From Riemerella columbina (GTDB lineage: Bacteria; Bacteroidota; Bacteroidia; Flavobacteriales; Weeksellaceae): a DNA stretch of 64,000 nt. The translations under genes and the position numbers were made by a program. Shown one piece after another: positions 49,280-58,950 of the stretch (position 1 is its first letter; each line of letters begins with the position of its first letter). Under the pieces are notes generated by a model, which was not told the DNA's origin, did not search any database, and saw only the letters and a program-made list of their open reading frames with translations. The DNA lies in assembly GCF_030517065.1 (NCBI RefSeq), contig NZ_CP103950.1, positions 1,240,001 to 1,304,000 of the forward strand. Reading direction: 5' to 3'.

Positions 49280-51697
49280 TTAAGATTTCCATTTAAGCCT
49301 TAGACTATTGGTGACCACGCTAACACTACTGAGCGCCATCGCTGCCCCTGCAATCATCGGGTTGAGGAGAAAGCCATTGATAGGGTAGAGCACACCCGCA
49401 GCAATAGGAATACCGATGATGTTATATATAAACGCCCAAAATAAATTCTGTTTAATGGTGGCTACGGTTTGTTTAGAAAGGCGAATGGCTTGCGGAATTT
49501 TCTTTAAATCCGAAGAAATGATGGTCATCTTAGCCACTTCCATTGCGACATCAGAGCCTTTCCCCATCGCGATGCTCACATCCGCCGTTGCCAAAGCGGT
49601 GCTATCGTTAATGCCATCGCCCACCATTGCGACGGTTTTGCCTTGTTGTTGCAAGTCTTTCACAAAATCGGCTTTGTCCTGCGGAAGCACTTCGGCTTTA
49701 TAATGGGGGATGCCCGTTTGCTGTGCCATAGCTTGGGCAGTGGCGGCATTATCCCCAGTGAGCATATAGACCTCTATACCCATATTCTGAATTTCTCGAA
49801 TAGCCTCCACCGAAGTCGTTTTAATCTGGTCGGCAATGGCAACCACCGCGAGCGCCTTCTCTAAATCGGCAAACCAAATGACCGTTTTTGCTGTTTTTCG
49901 CCATTCTTCGGCTTGTTGCATTAAAGTCTGGTCTATGCTAATATGCTGCGCTTCCAACCATTTTTGATTGCCTACCACATAAGTTTTTTGTTCAAAATCG
50001 GCTTGTACACCTTTGCCTGTAATACTGTCAAAATGGCTGATTTCTAACTTTTGAATTGAAGCATTTTTTTCTAAATATTGCACCACAGCCTCGGCTAAGG
50101 GGTGTTCAGATTGTTTTTCAATACTATACAAAACGCTTTCTGCTTGTGGTGTGCCATTAAGCCAATGTATCCCTGAAACTTGGGGCTTTCCTTCGGTTAT
50201 GGTTCCTGTTTTATCTAAAATAATCGCGGTGATTTTCTCGGCTTTTTCAAGACTTTCGGCATCTTTGATGAGGATGCCTTGTTCGGCACCTTTGCCCACG
50301 CCAACCATAATAGCGGTAGGCGTAGCCAAGCCCAAAGCACACGGACACGCGATAATCAGCACGGTAATGGCAGAGAGCAAGCCTTGGAAAAAGCCTTCCT
50401 CGCCACCGAAAATCCACCACACAAGCCAAGTAACCAAAGCAATGCCTAAAATCGTCGGTACAAAAATCCGCGCAATTTTATCCACTAATTTTTGAACGGG
50501 TGCTTTGCTGCCTTGGGCATCTTGAACGGTTTTGATGATTTGTGACAAGAGGGTTTGTTTGCCCACTTTTTCGGCTTTAAACTGGAAACTTCCTTTTTGG
50601 TTAATGGTGCCTGCAAAAACTTGATCGCCCTCACTTTTGAGGACAGGAATAGGCTCGCCAGTGAGCATACTTTCATCAACATAAGACTGCCCAGAGCTCA
50701 CCACACCGTCTACCGCAATTTTTTCGCCTGGTTTTACTAAAATGCGATCCCCTATTGTTACAGCATCTATAGCGATGGTTTGCTCCTTGCCATCGGCTTG
50801 CACTAAGGTTACCGTTTTAGGTTGCAGTCCAATCAGTTTTTTAATGGCAGAAGAGGTGTTACCCTTGGCTTTTTCTTCCAAAAGTTTACCTAATAAAATG
50901 AAAGCGATAATCACCGCTGAAGCTTCAAAATAGATAGGCGCGTGCAATTGTTTTTGATGCCAGAAATCGGCAAAAAACAAATTAAAAACGCTGAAGCCAT
51001 ACGCAATTCCTGTACTGAGCGCCACCAAAGTATCCATATTGGCAGAGCGGTGTTGGGCTTGTTTCCACGCATTAACGAAGAAATCTTTTCCCAACCATAA
51101 GACCACAGGTGTTGCCAATGCCCACATAATAAAATCAGCATAAGGGAGCTGGATATTGAGCATTCCAATGAGCATCAACGGTAATGATAACGCCACTGCC
51201 CATAGGGTTTTGACTTTAAGTTGATGAAATTTTTCCGCGTGGATGGCTTCCAAAGTATCTTGTTGCTGGTCTTCGTTGTCTTCTATCAATAAATCGTAGC
51301 CCGAAGACTGCACCGCACGCTGGATTTGCTGAGGATTAACCATATTGGGCAGATATTCTACATTGAGGTTTCCAGTCGCAAAATTAACCGATGCCCCCAC
51401 CACGCCAGGGAGATATTTCACCGTACTTTCGGCGCTGCCCGCACAAGAGGCACAGCTCATTCCGAGCACAGGAAAAGTCTTTTTAACAGTGCTCACGCCA
51501 TAGCCTAAATCCCGAATGGCTTGCACAGCTTGTTGGGTGATTTCTGGAGAATCCACCGTAATGACCGCTTGATGATTGTTGAGCTCTACACGATGAGCGG
51601 AAATGCCTTGGACTTGGCTCAAACCTTGATCTACAATGAGCGCGCAATGTTCGCTTTCGACATGTTCTAATGGGAGTTCTATCTGAGCATTTGCCAT
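49280..51697 (-). CDS. copA: Copper-exporting P1B-type ATPase
   Basis: An 805-residue P-type ATPase. The second N-terminal HMA domain has GMSCASCAG (Cys near 82 and 85). A first HMA-like domain (1-70) has lost its CxxC and keeps only one Cys in SEHCAL. Eight membrane helices follow, with the transport motif CPC at Cys451-Cys453, the phosphorylation site DKTGTITEG, the nucleotide-binding SEHPLAEA and the hinge GDGINDS. It pumps Cu+ out of the cytoplasm. The HMA protein gene lies downstream. No copper-responsive regulator such as CueR or CsoR lies beside it. Confidence 0.95.
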   Translation of the reverse strand: MANAQIELPLEHVESEHCALIVDQGLSQVQGISAHRVELNNHQAVITVDSPEITQQAVQAIRDLGYGVSTVKKTFPVLGMSCASCAGSAESTVKYLPGVVGASVNFATGNLNVEYLPNMVNPQQIQRAVQSSGYDLLIEDNEDQQQDTLEAIHAEKFHQLKVKTLWAVALSLPLMLIGMLNIQLPYADFIMWALATPVVLWLGKDFFVNAWKQAQHRSANMDTLVALSTGIAYGFSVFNLFFADFWHQKQLHAPIYFEASAVIIAFILLGKLLEEKAKGNTSSAIKKLIGLQPKTVTLVQADGKEQTIAIDAVTIGDRILVKPGEKIAVDGVVSSGQSYVDESMLTGEPIPVLKSEGDQVFAGTINQKGSFQFKAEKVGKQTLLSQIIKTVQDAQGSKAPVQKLVDKIARIFVPTILGIALVTWLVWWIFGGEEGFFQGLLSAITVLIIACPCALGLATPTAIMVGVGKGAEQGILIKDAESLEKAEKITAIILDKTGTITEGKPQVSGIHWLNGTPQAESVLYSIEKQSEHPLAEAVVQYLEKNASIQKLEISHFDSITGKGVQADFEQKTYVVGNQKWLEAQHISIDQTLMQQAEEWRKTAKTVIWFADLEKALAVVAIADQIKTTSVEAIREIQNMGIEVYMLTGDNAATAQAMAQQTGIPHYKAEVLPQDKADFVKDLQQQGKTVAMVGDGINDSTALATADVSIAMGKGSDVAMEVAKMTIISSDLKKIPQAIRLSKQTVATIKQNLFWAFIYNIIGIPIAAGVLYPINGFLLNPMIAGAAMALSSVSVVTNSLRLKWKS

Positions 51698-51906
51698 TAT
51701 TTTAATATTTTTATGTTAGAAAATCAGTGAGGTTTAGCGGTTTAATGGAAGGAAAGAAAACTTATTTTTTATGCCAAAATGTCAGGCTGTTTCTACCTTA
51801 TTAAACATCGATTAAGTTGTGATAAAAATATGCCAAATTTTAAAATGAAGCCTCTATATTTAGAATATTTTAATTATTTTTGCCCTCTATATAACTTTAC
51901 GAATTT
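51698..51906. other. AT-rich divergent intergenic region between copA and alaS
   Basis: A 209-base gap between divergent genes. It holds the alaS -7 box at 51875-51882. No clear -7 box for copA, operator or hairpin was found. Confidence 0.5.
51875..51882 (+). promoter_or_regulatory. -7 box of alaS
   Basis: TATTTTTG, an exact TAnnTTTG match, 24 bases before the ATG. Confidence 0.55.
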
Positions 51907-54513
51907 ATGATGACTTCGCAACAGATACGCCAGCAATTTTTGGATTTTTTTAAAAGTAAAAACCATTTAATTGTCCCTTCGGCACCTATTGTTCTCAAAG
52001 ATGACCCTACCTTGATGTTTTCTAACTCAGGGATGACGCAGTTTAAAGATTATTTTTTAGGCTACAAAACACCACAGTCGCCAAGAATAGCCGATACTCA
52101 AAAATGCCTTAGAGTGTCTGGGAAACACAATGATTTGGACGATGTAGGGCGAGATACTTATCATCATACGATGTTTGAAATGCTGGGCAACTGGTCGTTT
52201 GGCGATTATTTTAAAAAAGAAGCCATCGCCTTTGCTTGGGAACTTCTTACCAAGATTTATAAAATCCCAAAAGAAAACCTTTATGTAACAGTTTTTGAAG
52301 GTGACCAATCCGAAAATTTAGAAAAAGATACCGAGGCTTATAACTTCTGGAAATCGCATATTGATGAATCTCGCATCCTCAATGGTAATAAAAAAGACAA
52401 CTTTTGGGAAATGGGGGAGAGCGGTCCTTGTGGGCCTTGTTCAGAAATCCATATAGACCTGAGAACGGAAGAAGAAAAAGCCAAAATACCAGGCAAAGAT
52501 TTGGTCAATCAAGACCACCCTCAAGTGGTAGAAATCTGGAATTTGGTATTTATGGAATTCAACAGAAAAGCCGATGGAAGCTTGGAAAAACTGCCTTCTC
52601 GGCATGTGGATACTGGAATGGGCTTTGAGCGGCTTTGTATGGCGCTACAAGGCAAATCTTCCAACTATGATACCGATGTTTTTACACCGTTGATTGAAAA
52701 AGTAGAGCAAATTTCAGGTAAAAAATACGGTGGTCTTTTAGAAGACGAAAAAGATATTGCCATTCGTGTGGTGGTGGATCATATTCGTGCAGTGGTGTTT
52801 GCTATAGCTGATGGACAACTGCCTTCTAACAATGGCGCTGGCTATGTGATTAGAAGAATTTTAAGGCGTGCTATTTCCTACGCTTATCGTTTTTTAGACA
52901 TTAAAGAACCGTTTTTGTATCAGCTGGTGGCGGTGCTAAAAGATCAAATGGGCGCCTTTTTCCCAGAGATGGTGAAGCAAGAAAAATTAGTCACAGAGGT
53001 TATCAAAGAAGAAGAAATCTCTTTCCTTAAAACCATAGAACACGGTTTGGTACGGTTAGAGCACATCATCCAAGAGACTTTAAGTCAAGGCAAGAAAACC
53101 CTACCTGGTGCTGCCGTTTTTGAACTTTATGATACTTATGGTTTTCCTGCCGATTTATCAAGAATCATCGCGGAAGAGAAGAAATTAACCGTAGATGAGG
53201 CAGGTTTTGATGAAGAAATGACAAAGCAAAAACAGCGTTCTAAACAATCTTCTGCCCAAAAAGTAGACGATTGGGTGATTTTGAAAGAAACCCCAGAAAC
53301 CTTTGTGGGGTATGATGAGTTAGAGGCAGATACCCAAATCACGCGCTACCGAAAAATAGAAAATAAAGATGGCGTATTTTATCAAATTGTGCTTAGCCAA
53401 ACGCCTTTCTATGCCGAAGGTGGTGGTCAGGTGGGCGACCGTGGGTGGCTCAGTAATGCGGAAGGTCGTTTTGAAATTTTAGATACCAAAAAGGAAAACA
53501 ACCTCAATATTTCCATTGTTAAAGACTTGCCAAAAGCGCCAGAAGCGAAATTTCAAGCGGTGGTCAATCGTGATTTACGCAAAAACACCCAAGCCAACCA
53601 CTCGGCAACGCACTTGCTACACGAGGCTCTCCGCGAGGTTTTAGGCACTCATGTGGAGCAAAAAGGCTCTTTTGTAGGCCCTGATTATCTCCGTTTTGAT
53701 TTCTCTCATTTTTCTAAAATGTCGGAGGAAGAATTGCTAAGCGTAGAGCAAAAAGTGAATGATAAAATCAGAGCCAATATCGCATTAAAAGAATACCGAA
53801 ATATCCCTATCCAAGAGGCTTTAGACAAAGGTGCTATGGCACTTTTCGGCGAAAAATATGGCGACAATGTGAGGATGATAGAGTTCGGAAGTTCTAAAGA
53901 ACTTTGTGGCGGTACGCACGCACAATCTACAGGGGAAATTGGTTGGTTTAAAATCACTTCGGAAAGCTCTACTGCGGCAGGTATTCGTAGGATAGAAGCC
54001 ATTTCTGGAGATAAAGCCACGGCTTATTTTAAAGATTTAGAAACACAAATGCAGCAAATGGCTCAGCTTTTAAAATCCAAAGAAGTTTATAGAGCCGTGG
54101 AAAAATTGCTTGATGAGCATCAGAAGTTAAAATCAGAGGTAGAACAACTGAAAAAGGAAATCGCCAAGGCAGAAACCGCCGATTGGAAAAACCAATACAT
54201 CACCCAAAGCGACAAGCAAGTTTTAGTGAAAACCACGGCGATGGATGCGGCATCGATAAAAGATATTGTATTCCAGCTGAAAAAAGAAGTGCCAAAATCA
54301 TTGACCATTATTCTATCCAATGCCCAAGGCAAGCCGATGATTAGCGTGGGCGTTTCCGAAGATTTGGAAGGTCAGTATCACGCGGGCAACATCGTGAAAG
54401 AACTCGCCAAGGAAATCCAAGGCGGCGGTGGCGGTAACCCAGGTTTTGCCACAGCGGGTGGTAAAAATTTGGAGGGCTTAGCCAAAGCTGAGGAAAAAGC
54501 CAAGGCGCTTTAA
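51907..54513 (+). CDS. alaS: Alanine--tRNA ligase
   Basis: 868 residues, normal length. The class II catalytic domain shows FLGYKTPQSPRIADTQKCLR and the motif RDTYHHTMFEMLGNWSFGDYFKKEAI in parts. The editing domain has the zinc motif HSATHLLHEAL with CGGTHAQSTG. A coiled-coil linker (about 720-760) leads to a glycine-rich C-terminal domain (GGGGNPGFATAGG). It charges tRNA-Ala and hydrolyses mischarged Ser or Gly. Two consecutive ATG codons open the frame; the first is used here. It has its own promoter and terminator. Confidence 0.97.
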   Translation: MMTSQQIRQQFLDFFKSKNHLIVPSAPIVLKDDPTLMFSNSGMTQFKDYFLGYKTPQSPRIADTQKCLRVSGKHNDLDDVGRDTYHHTMFEMLGNWSFGDYFKKEAIAFAWELLTKIYKIPKENLYVTVFEGDQSENLEKDTEAYNFWKSHIDESRILNGNKKDNFWEMGESGPCGPCSEIHIDLRTEEEKAKIPGKDLVNQDHPQVVEIWNLVFMEFNRKADGSLEKLPSRHVDTGMGFERLCMALQGKSSNYDTDVFTPLIEKVEQISGKKYGGLLEDEKDIAIRVVVDHIRAVVFAIADGQLPSNNGAGYVIRRILRRAISYAYRFLDIKEPFLYQLVAVLKDQMGAFFPEMVKQEKLVTEVIKEEEISFLKTIEHGLVRLEHIIQETLSQGKKTLPGAAVFELYDTYGFPADLSRIIAEEKKLTVDEAGFDEEMTKQKQRSKQSSAQKVDDWVILKETPETFVGYDELEADTQITRYRKIENKDGVFYQIVLSQTPFYAEGGGQVGDRGWLSNAEGRFEILDTKKENNLNISIVKDLPKAPEAKFQAVVNRDLRKNTQANHSATHLLHEALREVLGTHVEQKGSFVGPDYLRFDFSHFSKMSEEELLSVEQKVNDKIRANIALKEYRNIPIQEALDKGAMALFGEKYGDNVRMIEFGSSKELCGGTHAQSTGEIGWFKITSESSTAAGIRRIEAISGDKATAYFKDLETQMQQMAQLLKSKEVYRAVEKLLDEHQKLKSEVEQLKKEIAKAETADWKNQYITQSDKQVLVKTTAMDAASIKDIVFQLKKEVPKSLTIILSNAQGKPMISVGVSEDLEGQYHAGNIVKELAKEIQGGGGGNPGFATAGGKNLEGLAKAEEKAKAL

Positions 54514-54528
54514 ATTGATAATTGCACC

Positions 54529-54576
54529 AAAAGTTCAAGAGGACAACGCTGGTTTTAGAATCTTGAACTTTTTTAA
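54529..54576 (+). terminator. Terminator of alaS
   Basis: AAAAGTTCAAGA and TCTTGAACTTTT form a 12-bp perfect stem around a 20-base loop, followed by a T run. Confidence 0.85.
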
Positions 54577-54586
54577 ATTTTAGCTT

Positions 54587-55093
54587 ATGTTATTCAAAAC
54601 TTCTTTAAACACGCCGCTGGGGGAGATGATCGCTGTCGCCCATACGCAAGGGATCAGCCTTTTAGCTTTTTCTGATGAAAAAACGGTAGATCGAGATATT
54701 CAGCAAATAGAAAAAACCTTGCAAACTGAGGTTAAAGAAGGGGAGAACACGTATCTGCATCAGTTAAAACAAGAATTAGAAGCCTATTTTAACGGCAATT
54801 TGAAAGCATTCACAGTGCCTTTATTTACGGTGGGAACGCCTTTCCAGAAGTCGGTTTGGGAGGTTTTACAAAAAGTTCCGTATGGCGAAACCAAAACCTA
54901 CGCCCAGCAAGCTCTCGCATTGGGCAAGCCTAAATCGGTGAGAGCGGTTGCCAATGCCAATGGTCAAAATAAAATTGCAATTGTCATTCCTTGCCATCGG
55001 ATTATCGGTTCCAATGGCACTTTAACAGGCTATGCTGGCGGACTTTGGCGGAAACAAAAACTACTGGAATTAGAAAAATCCATTTTACTCTAA
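54587..55093 (+). CDS. ogt: Methylated-DNA--protein-cysteine methyltransferase
   Basis: A 168-residue protein of the Ogt/AGT family. The acceptor Cys136 is in VIPCHRIIGSNGTLTGYAGG, the hallmark motif. The N-terminal part (1-80) is the variable domain. YGETKTYAQQALALGKPKSVRAVANANGQN provides the helix-turn-helix with the Arg finger that flips the base. It removes methyl or alkyl groups from O6-guanine in a single-use reaction. There is no Ada-type regulatory domain. It lies between the alaS terminator and an ABC ATPase gene 30 bases downstream. Confidence 0.95.
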   Translation: MLFKTSLNTPLGEMIAVAHTQGISLLAFSDEKTVDRDIQQIEKTLQTEVKEGENTYLHQLKQELEAYFNGNLKAFTVPLFTVGTPFQKSVWEVLQKVPYGETKTYAQQALALGKPKSVRAVANANGQNKIAIVIPCHRIIGSNGTLTGYAGGLWRKQKLLELEKSILL

Positions 55094-55123
55094 GCCTTAT
55101 TTTATCGCCCAAAAACTGAATGG

Positions 55124-56062
55124 ATGGAACTGTTGACCATTAAAAATTTGTCATTTGCCTACCCTGATGCTTTGCCTATTTTTGAAGATTTGAATTGGCA
55201 ATTTCAACGAGGAAAAATCATCGGTATTGCAGGGGAGAGTGGTTGCGGAAAATCTACTTTGCTGAGTCTGATTTATGGTCTTTTGGATTGGCAAAAAGGG
55301 ACTATTTTTTTTGATGGACAACCTATTTTTGGACCCAAAGCCAACATTGTCCCTGGCGAAAAGGAAATGAAATTGGTGGCTCAGAATTATGATTTGATGC
55401 CCTATGGAACGGTTTATGATAATGTAGGGCAATTTATTTCTAACATCAATTTAGAGGAAAAAAGGCGAAAAGTACAGCAATTATTAGCCGTGGTAGGCTT
55501 GGAAGAATTGGCGGATAAACAGCCGCATTTTCTTAGTGGTGGGCAGCAACAGCGCGTGGCAATTGCCAGAGCTTTATCATCAATGCCAAAACTTTTGCTT
55601 TTAGATGAACCTTTTAGCCATCTGGACATCGCCCGAACGATCAGCTTGAGAAAGCGGCTGTTTTCTTACGCCAAAGCCAATGGCATCAGTGTGCTTATTT
55701 CTACGCACAATCTGCAGGAGATTATGCCTTGGTTAGATGAAATTTTAATTCTAAAAAATGGCGAAATCATCCAAAATGATACGCCAGAATCGGTTTATCA
55801 TCATCCTAAAAATGAATATGTAGCCCAACTTTTTGGCGAGGTTAACTTCCTTGATGCTGAAACTCAAAAGCAACTCCAATGGGAGAAAACAATGTATTAT
55901 CCACATCAAATTAAAATTTCTGAAGATGGTGTGCCCGCCGAAGTTGTGGAGAGTTTATTTGCTGGAAGTTACTTTTGGAATAGGGTCAAAATAAAAGATA
56001 CCACCCTGATTGTCTATTCTGAGCGGCATCTTCATGGTGTGGTGAGATTAAAAGTAGACTAA
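55124..56062 (+). CDS. Orphan ABC transporter ATP-binding protein (PotA/FbpC-like)
   Basis: A 312-residue ATPase with Walker A GESGCGKST (about 39-47), a Q-loop in LVAQNYDLMPYGTVYDN, signature LSGGQQQRVAIARAL, Walker B LLLLDEPFSHLD and the switch His in STHNLQE. A C-terminal extension (about 230-312) resembles a TOBE-type domain, as in importers for iron, polyamines or sulfate. No permease or binding protein lies in the window, so the substrate is unknown. It follows ogt by 30 bases and its last four bases overlap the end of the convergent yjdM gene. Confidence 0.85.
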   Translation: MELLTIKNLSFAYPDALPIFEDLNWQFQRGKIIGIAGESGCGKSTLLSLIYGLLDWQKGTIFFDGQPIFGPKANIVPGEKEMKLVAQNYDLMPYGTVYDNVGQFISNINLEEKRRKVQQLLAVVGLEELADKQPHFLSGGQQQRVAIARALSSMPKLLLLDEPFSHLDIARTISLRKRLFSYAKANGISVLISTHNLQEIMPWLDEILILKNGEIIQNDTPESVYHHPKNEYVAQLFGEVNFLDAETQKQLQWEKTMYYPHQIKISEDGVPAEVVESLFAGSYFWNRVKIKDTTLIVYSERHLHGVVRLKVD

Positions 56063-56397
56063 GCTTTTCTCACAAATTCAGACTTGAGTCCCATAGCGCC
56101 AAAGCCATCTATTTTACAGCTGATGTTATGGTCGCTATCATAATTTAATCTTATATTTTTAACTTTCGTTCCAGCTTTTACGGGCTTTGGAGCGCCTTTT
56201 ACAGGCAAATCTTTAATCACCACCACGGTATCACCATCTACAAGCTCATTGCCATTAGAATCTAAAATTTTCTCTTGACCATTAGCGGCGTAATCCTCAG
56301 GATTCCACTCATTAAAACACTGCGAACACACCATCAAATCATCTTGTGGATAGGTAAACTCCGAGCCACATTTAGGACATAAAACGATATCACTCAT
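56059..56397 (-). CDS. yjdM: PhnA/YjdM-type zinc-ribbon protein
   Basis: A 112-residue protein with an N-terminal zinc ribbon: Cys7-Pro-Lys-Cys10 and Cys24-x-x-Cys27 in LCPKCGSEFTY and VCSQCFNEW. The PhnA domain follows, with DSNGNELVDGDTVVVIKDLPVKG and the end KSEFVRKA. Despite the name from E. coli, it is not needed for phosphonate use and its role is unclear. It converges on the ABC ATPase with a 4-base overlap and has its own -7 box. Confidence 0.93.
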   Translation of the reverse strand: MSDIVLCPKCGSEFTYPQDDLMVCSQCFNEWNPEDYAANGQEKILDSNGNELVDGDTVVVIKDLPVKGAPKPVKAGTKVKNIRLNYDSDHNISCKIDGFGAMGLKSEFVRKA

Positions 56398-56419
56398 AAC
56401 AATATAATTATTTAAACCA

Positions 56420-56427
56420 CAAAGATA
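56420..56427 (-). promoter_or_regulatory. -7 box of yjdM
   Basis: TATCTTTG on the minus strand, an exact TAnnTTTG match 22 bases before the ATG. Confidence 0.55.
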
Positions 56428-56527
56428 ACGATTTTTGAGGAAAAGGGAAAAAGTGGCTCCCCATAAAACCTATATCTATTTTTTAAGGAGCAATTATTTC
56501 CCTTTTTAGAATGGAGACTTTCCTCCC

Positions 56528-58651
56528 TCACACCTTCTTCAAGGCGATTCTTTTTCGGGGGGCGTCTACTTCTAAGACCTGAACGCTGATGGGCTGATGG
56601 AGTTTTACATGGGCATTCACATCATCAACAAAACCGTCGGTGAGTTGGGAAATATGAATCAATCCGCTCTCTTTGATGCCAATATCCACAAAACAACCAA
56701 ACGCCGTGATATTATTCACAATTCCGGGTAAAATCATTCCCACTTTTAGGTCGGCAAGAGTTTTTACCGTGGGGTCAAACTCAAAAATCTGGGCGTGCTG
56801 GCGAGGGTCTAAGCCTGGTTTTTCCAACTCCTTCAGAATATCACGAATGCCCAAAATACCCACTGTTTCGGTGGTGAAATCCTCAGGGTTGATTTGCTGA
56901 ATTTTGGCTTTGTTGGCGATGAGTTCCGCCGTATGTAAGCCCACTTTTTTCGCCATTTTTTCCACAATAGGGTAGGCTTCGGGGTGCACCGCCGAGTTGT
57001 CGAGCGGATTTTCGCCATCTTTAATGCGAACAAAAGCGGCGGCTTGCTGGAAGACTTTTTCGCCCAAACGAGGCACTTTTTTCAAGTCATTTCGGTTGCG
57101 AAACGCCCCGTGCTCCGAGCGATAATTCACGATATTTTCTGCCATTTTGTAGCCAATCCCAGAGACATAACGCAGCAGGGATTGACTGGCGGTATTGAGG
57201 TTCACACCCACAGCATTCACGCTGTGTATCACGGTTTTATCCAGTTCTTCTTTGAGGAGCGTAGCATCTACATCGTGCTGATATTGTCCCACGCCGATGC
57301 TCTTCGGATCTATTTTCACCAACTCTGCCAGCGGGTCGCTCAGCCGCCTGCCAATGGACACCGCCCCACGCACCGTCACATCGTAATTGGGGAATTCCTC
57401 ACGGGCAATTTTACTCGCCGAATAGACCGACGCCCCCGCCTCCGAAACGACAAAAACCTGCAAATCTCGGTCAAATTTGATTTTCTTCACAAAAAGTTCC
57501 GTCTCTCGGCTCGCCGTGCCGTTGCCAATCGCTATGGCTTCAATCTGATAGGTACTGACCATCGAGCGGATTTTCTTCATCGCCAATGCCGTTTCGTGCT
57601 GGGGAGCGTGCGGAAAAATGGTCTCGTTGTAGAGAAGGTCGCCCTTTTCGTCCAAACAAACCACCTTGCAGCCCGTGCGGTAGCCAGGGTCGATCGCCAG
57701 AATGCGTTTTTCGCCCAAAGGTGCCGCCAGAAGGAGCTGTTTGAGGTTGTCGGCAAAGATAGCAATCGCCTTTTCATCGGCTTTGGCTTTGGCATCGCTC
57801 AGAATTTCGTTGGCGATGGAGGGTTCCAGCAAGCGTTTGTACGCCTCGTGGCAAGCTTGGGCAATGTAGGGGGCGGTTTTCCGTTGATTTTTGATGAAGT
57901 TTTGCTCCAAAAACGCCAGTGCATCATCGGTATTGACTTCAATTTTCACTTTGATAAACCCTTCATTTTCCGCCCGAAGCATCGCCAATAATCGGTGCGA
58001 AGGTACACGAGAAAGCGACTCGTTCCAGTCAAAATATTGCTGATATTTTTGGGCATCATCGGGGTTTTCTTTGCCTTTTTTGGTGATTTTGGTAACGATT
58101 TTTGCGGTACGCTGGAAGAGCTGTCGGAGGCGTTTTCGCACGAAGATATTTTCATTGATCCACTCAGCGATGATGTCGCAAGCTCCCTGCAAAACCGCTT
58201 CTACATTGGGTCTTTCGGCGGAAATATACCGCTGGGCGGTGCGTTCTATCTCATCGGAATTTTGAGCCATCAGGATTTTTGCCAACGGCTCCAAGCCTTG
58301 CTCTCGAGCGGTATCGGCTTTGGTTTTTCGGCGTTTTTTGTAGGGTAGGTAGAGGTCTTCTAACTCCTGCAAATCAAAGGATTGCGTGATTTTTTGTTCC
58401 AATTCTGCCGATAATTGTTGCTGTTCGGCAATGGTTTTTAAGATGGTTTCCTTGCGTTTTTGGATTTCCTCGTATTGTTTTTGTCCTTTGAGGATTTGCT
58501 CAATCGCCATCTCGTCGAGGTTGCCCGTTCGGTCCTTCCGATACCGTGCGATAAACGGAATGGTGCCGCCTTCACCCAACAATTGTAAGGTATTCTCCAC
58601 GGATTTTTCCGCCAATTGCGTCTGTTTCTGTATATATTGTGTGAGGGTCAT
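56528..58651 (-). CDS. tex: Tex-family RNA-binding transcription accessory protein
   Basis: A 707-residue protein: an N-terminal helical Tex domain (GGTIPFIARYRKDRTGNLDE near 28-47), a YqgF/RNase H-like domain (LAIDPGYRTGCKVV, about residue 320), helix-hairpin-helix repeats around residue 500 (NTASQSLLRYVSGIGYKMAENIV), and a C-terminal S1 domain (GIVNNITAFGCFVDIGIKESGLIHISQL). Tex binds nucleic acid and affects transcription and translation fidelity in several bacteria; its exact role is unsettled. The gene lies downstream of the third 21-bp array. A stretch near 57.0-58.0 kb is richer in GC than its surroundings and open on the opposite strand, which is probably only a codon-usage effect. 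Confidence 0.94.
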   Translation of the reverse strand: MTLTQYIQKQTQLAEKSVENTLQLLGEGGTIPFIARYRKDRTGNLDEMAIEQILKGQKQYEEIQKRKETILKTIAEQQQLSAELEQKITQSFDLQELEDLYLPYKKRRKTKADTAREQGLEPLAKILMAQNSDEIERTAQRYISAERPNVEAVLQGACDIIAEWINENIFVRKRLRQLFQRTAKIVTKITKKGKENPDDAQKYQQYFDWNESLSRVPSHRLLAMLRAENEGFIKVKIEVNTDDALAFLEQNFIKNQRKTAPYIAQACHEAYKRLLEPSIANEILSDAKAKADEKAIAIFADNLKQLLLAAPLGEKRILAIDPGYRTGCKVVCLDEKGDLLYNETIFPHAPQHETALAMKKIRSMVSTYQIEAIAIGNGTASRETELFVKKIKFDRDLQVFVVSEAGASVYSASKIAREEFPNYDVTVRGAVSIGRRLSDPLAELVKIDPKSIGVGQYQHDVDATLLKEELDKTVIHSVNAVGVNLNTASQSLLRYVSGIGYKMAENIVNYRSEHGAFRNRNDLKKVPRLGEKVFQQAAAFVRIKDGENPLDNSAVHPEAYPIVEKMAKKVGLHTAELIANKAKIQQINPEDFTTETVGILGIRDILKELEKPGLDPRQHAQIFEFDPTVKTLADLKVGMILPGIVNNITAFGCFVDIGIKESGLIHISQLTDGFVDDVNAHVKLHQPISVQVLEVDAPRKRIALKKV

Positions 58652-58728
58652 TGTTGTGATTTATAAATTTTTGAGGGGCGTAAAGTTAGCAAAATAATGC
58701 TTGATTCCCTTAGAAATTGTGATTTATA

Positions 58729-58897
58729 TTGGGGAAAACTTACATTAGTTTGGGTTAAATTTACCTTACTTAGGGGAAGTTTTACTTTAAAAAGGGGAGA
58801 GGTTGCATTAACCTGGGGAAGAGTTGCTTTAAACGGAGTAATGTTTACTTCAACTTAGGTTAAGCTTACTTTATTTGGGGTAAGCTTTATATGAAAT
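58729..58897 (-). repeat. Degenerate 21-bp array between thioesterase and tex
   Basis: Eight plus-strand units begin with GGGG or GGG-like cores at 58731, 58752, 58773, 58794, 58815, about 58836, about 58857 and about 58877. A typical unit starts GGGGAAGTTTTACTTTAAAA. The spacing is 21 bases, while unit sequences differ at up to half of their positions. No frame stays open across it, so it is not coding. It fills most of the 280-base gap and lies after the thioesterase terminator and before the tex start. Confidence 0.85.
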
Positions 58898-58917
58898 TGT
58901 TGTTATTTGGTTAAGGA

Positions 58918-58950
58918 AAAAAAGACCGATATTATTTCAATCGGTCTTTT
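58918..58950 (-). terminator. Terminator overlapping the thioesterase stop codon
   Basis: AAAAGACCGAT and ATCGGTCTTTT form an 11-bp stem. The 5' arm (minus strand, 58940-58950) is made of the last sense codons, and the TAA stop (58932-58934) is in the loop. A T run follows on the minus strand. Confidence 0.85.

Noticed and set aside
56984-57991. A 335-codon plus-strand open frame antisense to tex
   Set aside because: Tex has clear motifs in the same region. The antisense frame shows no recognisable domain and fits codon-bias shadowing in a GC-richer stretch.
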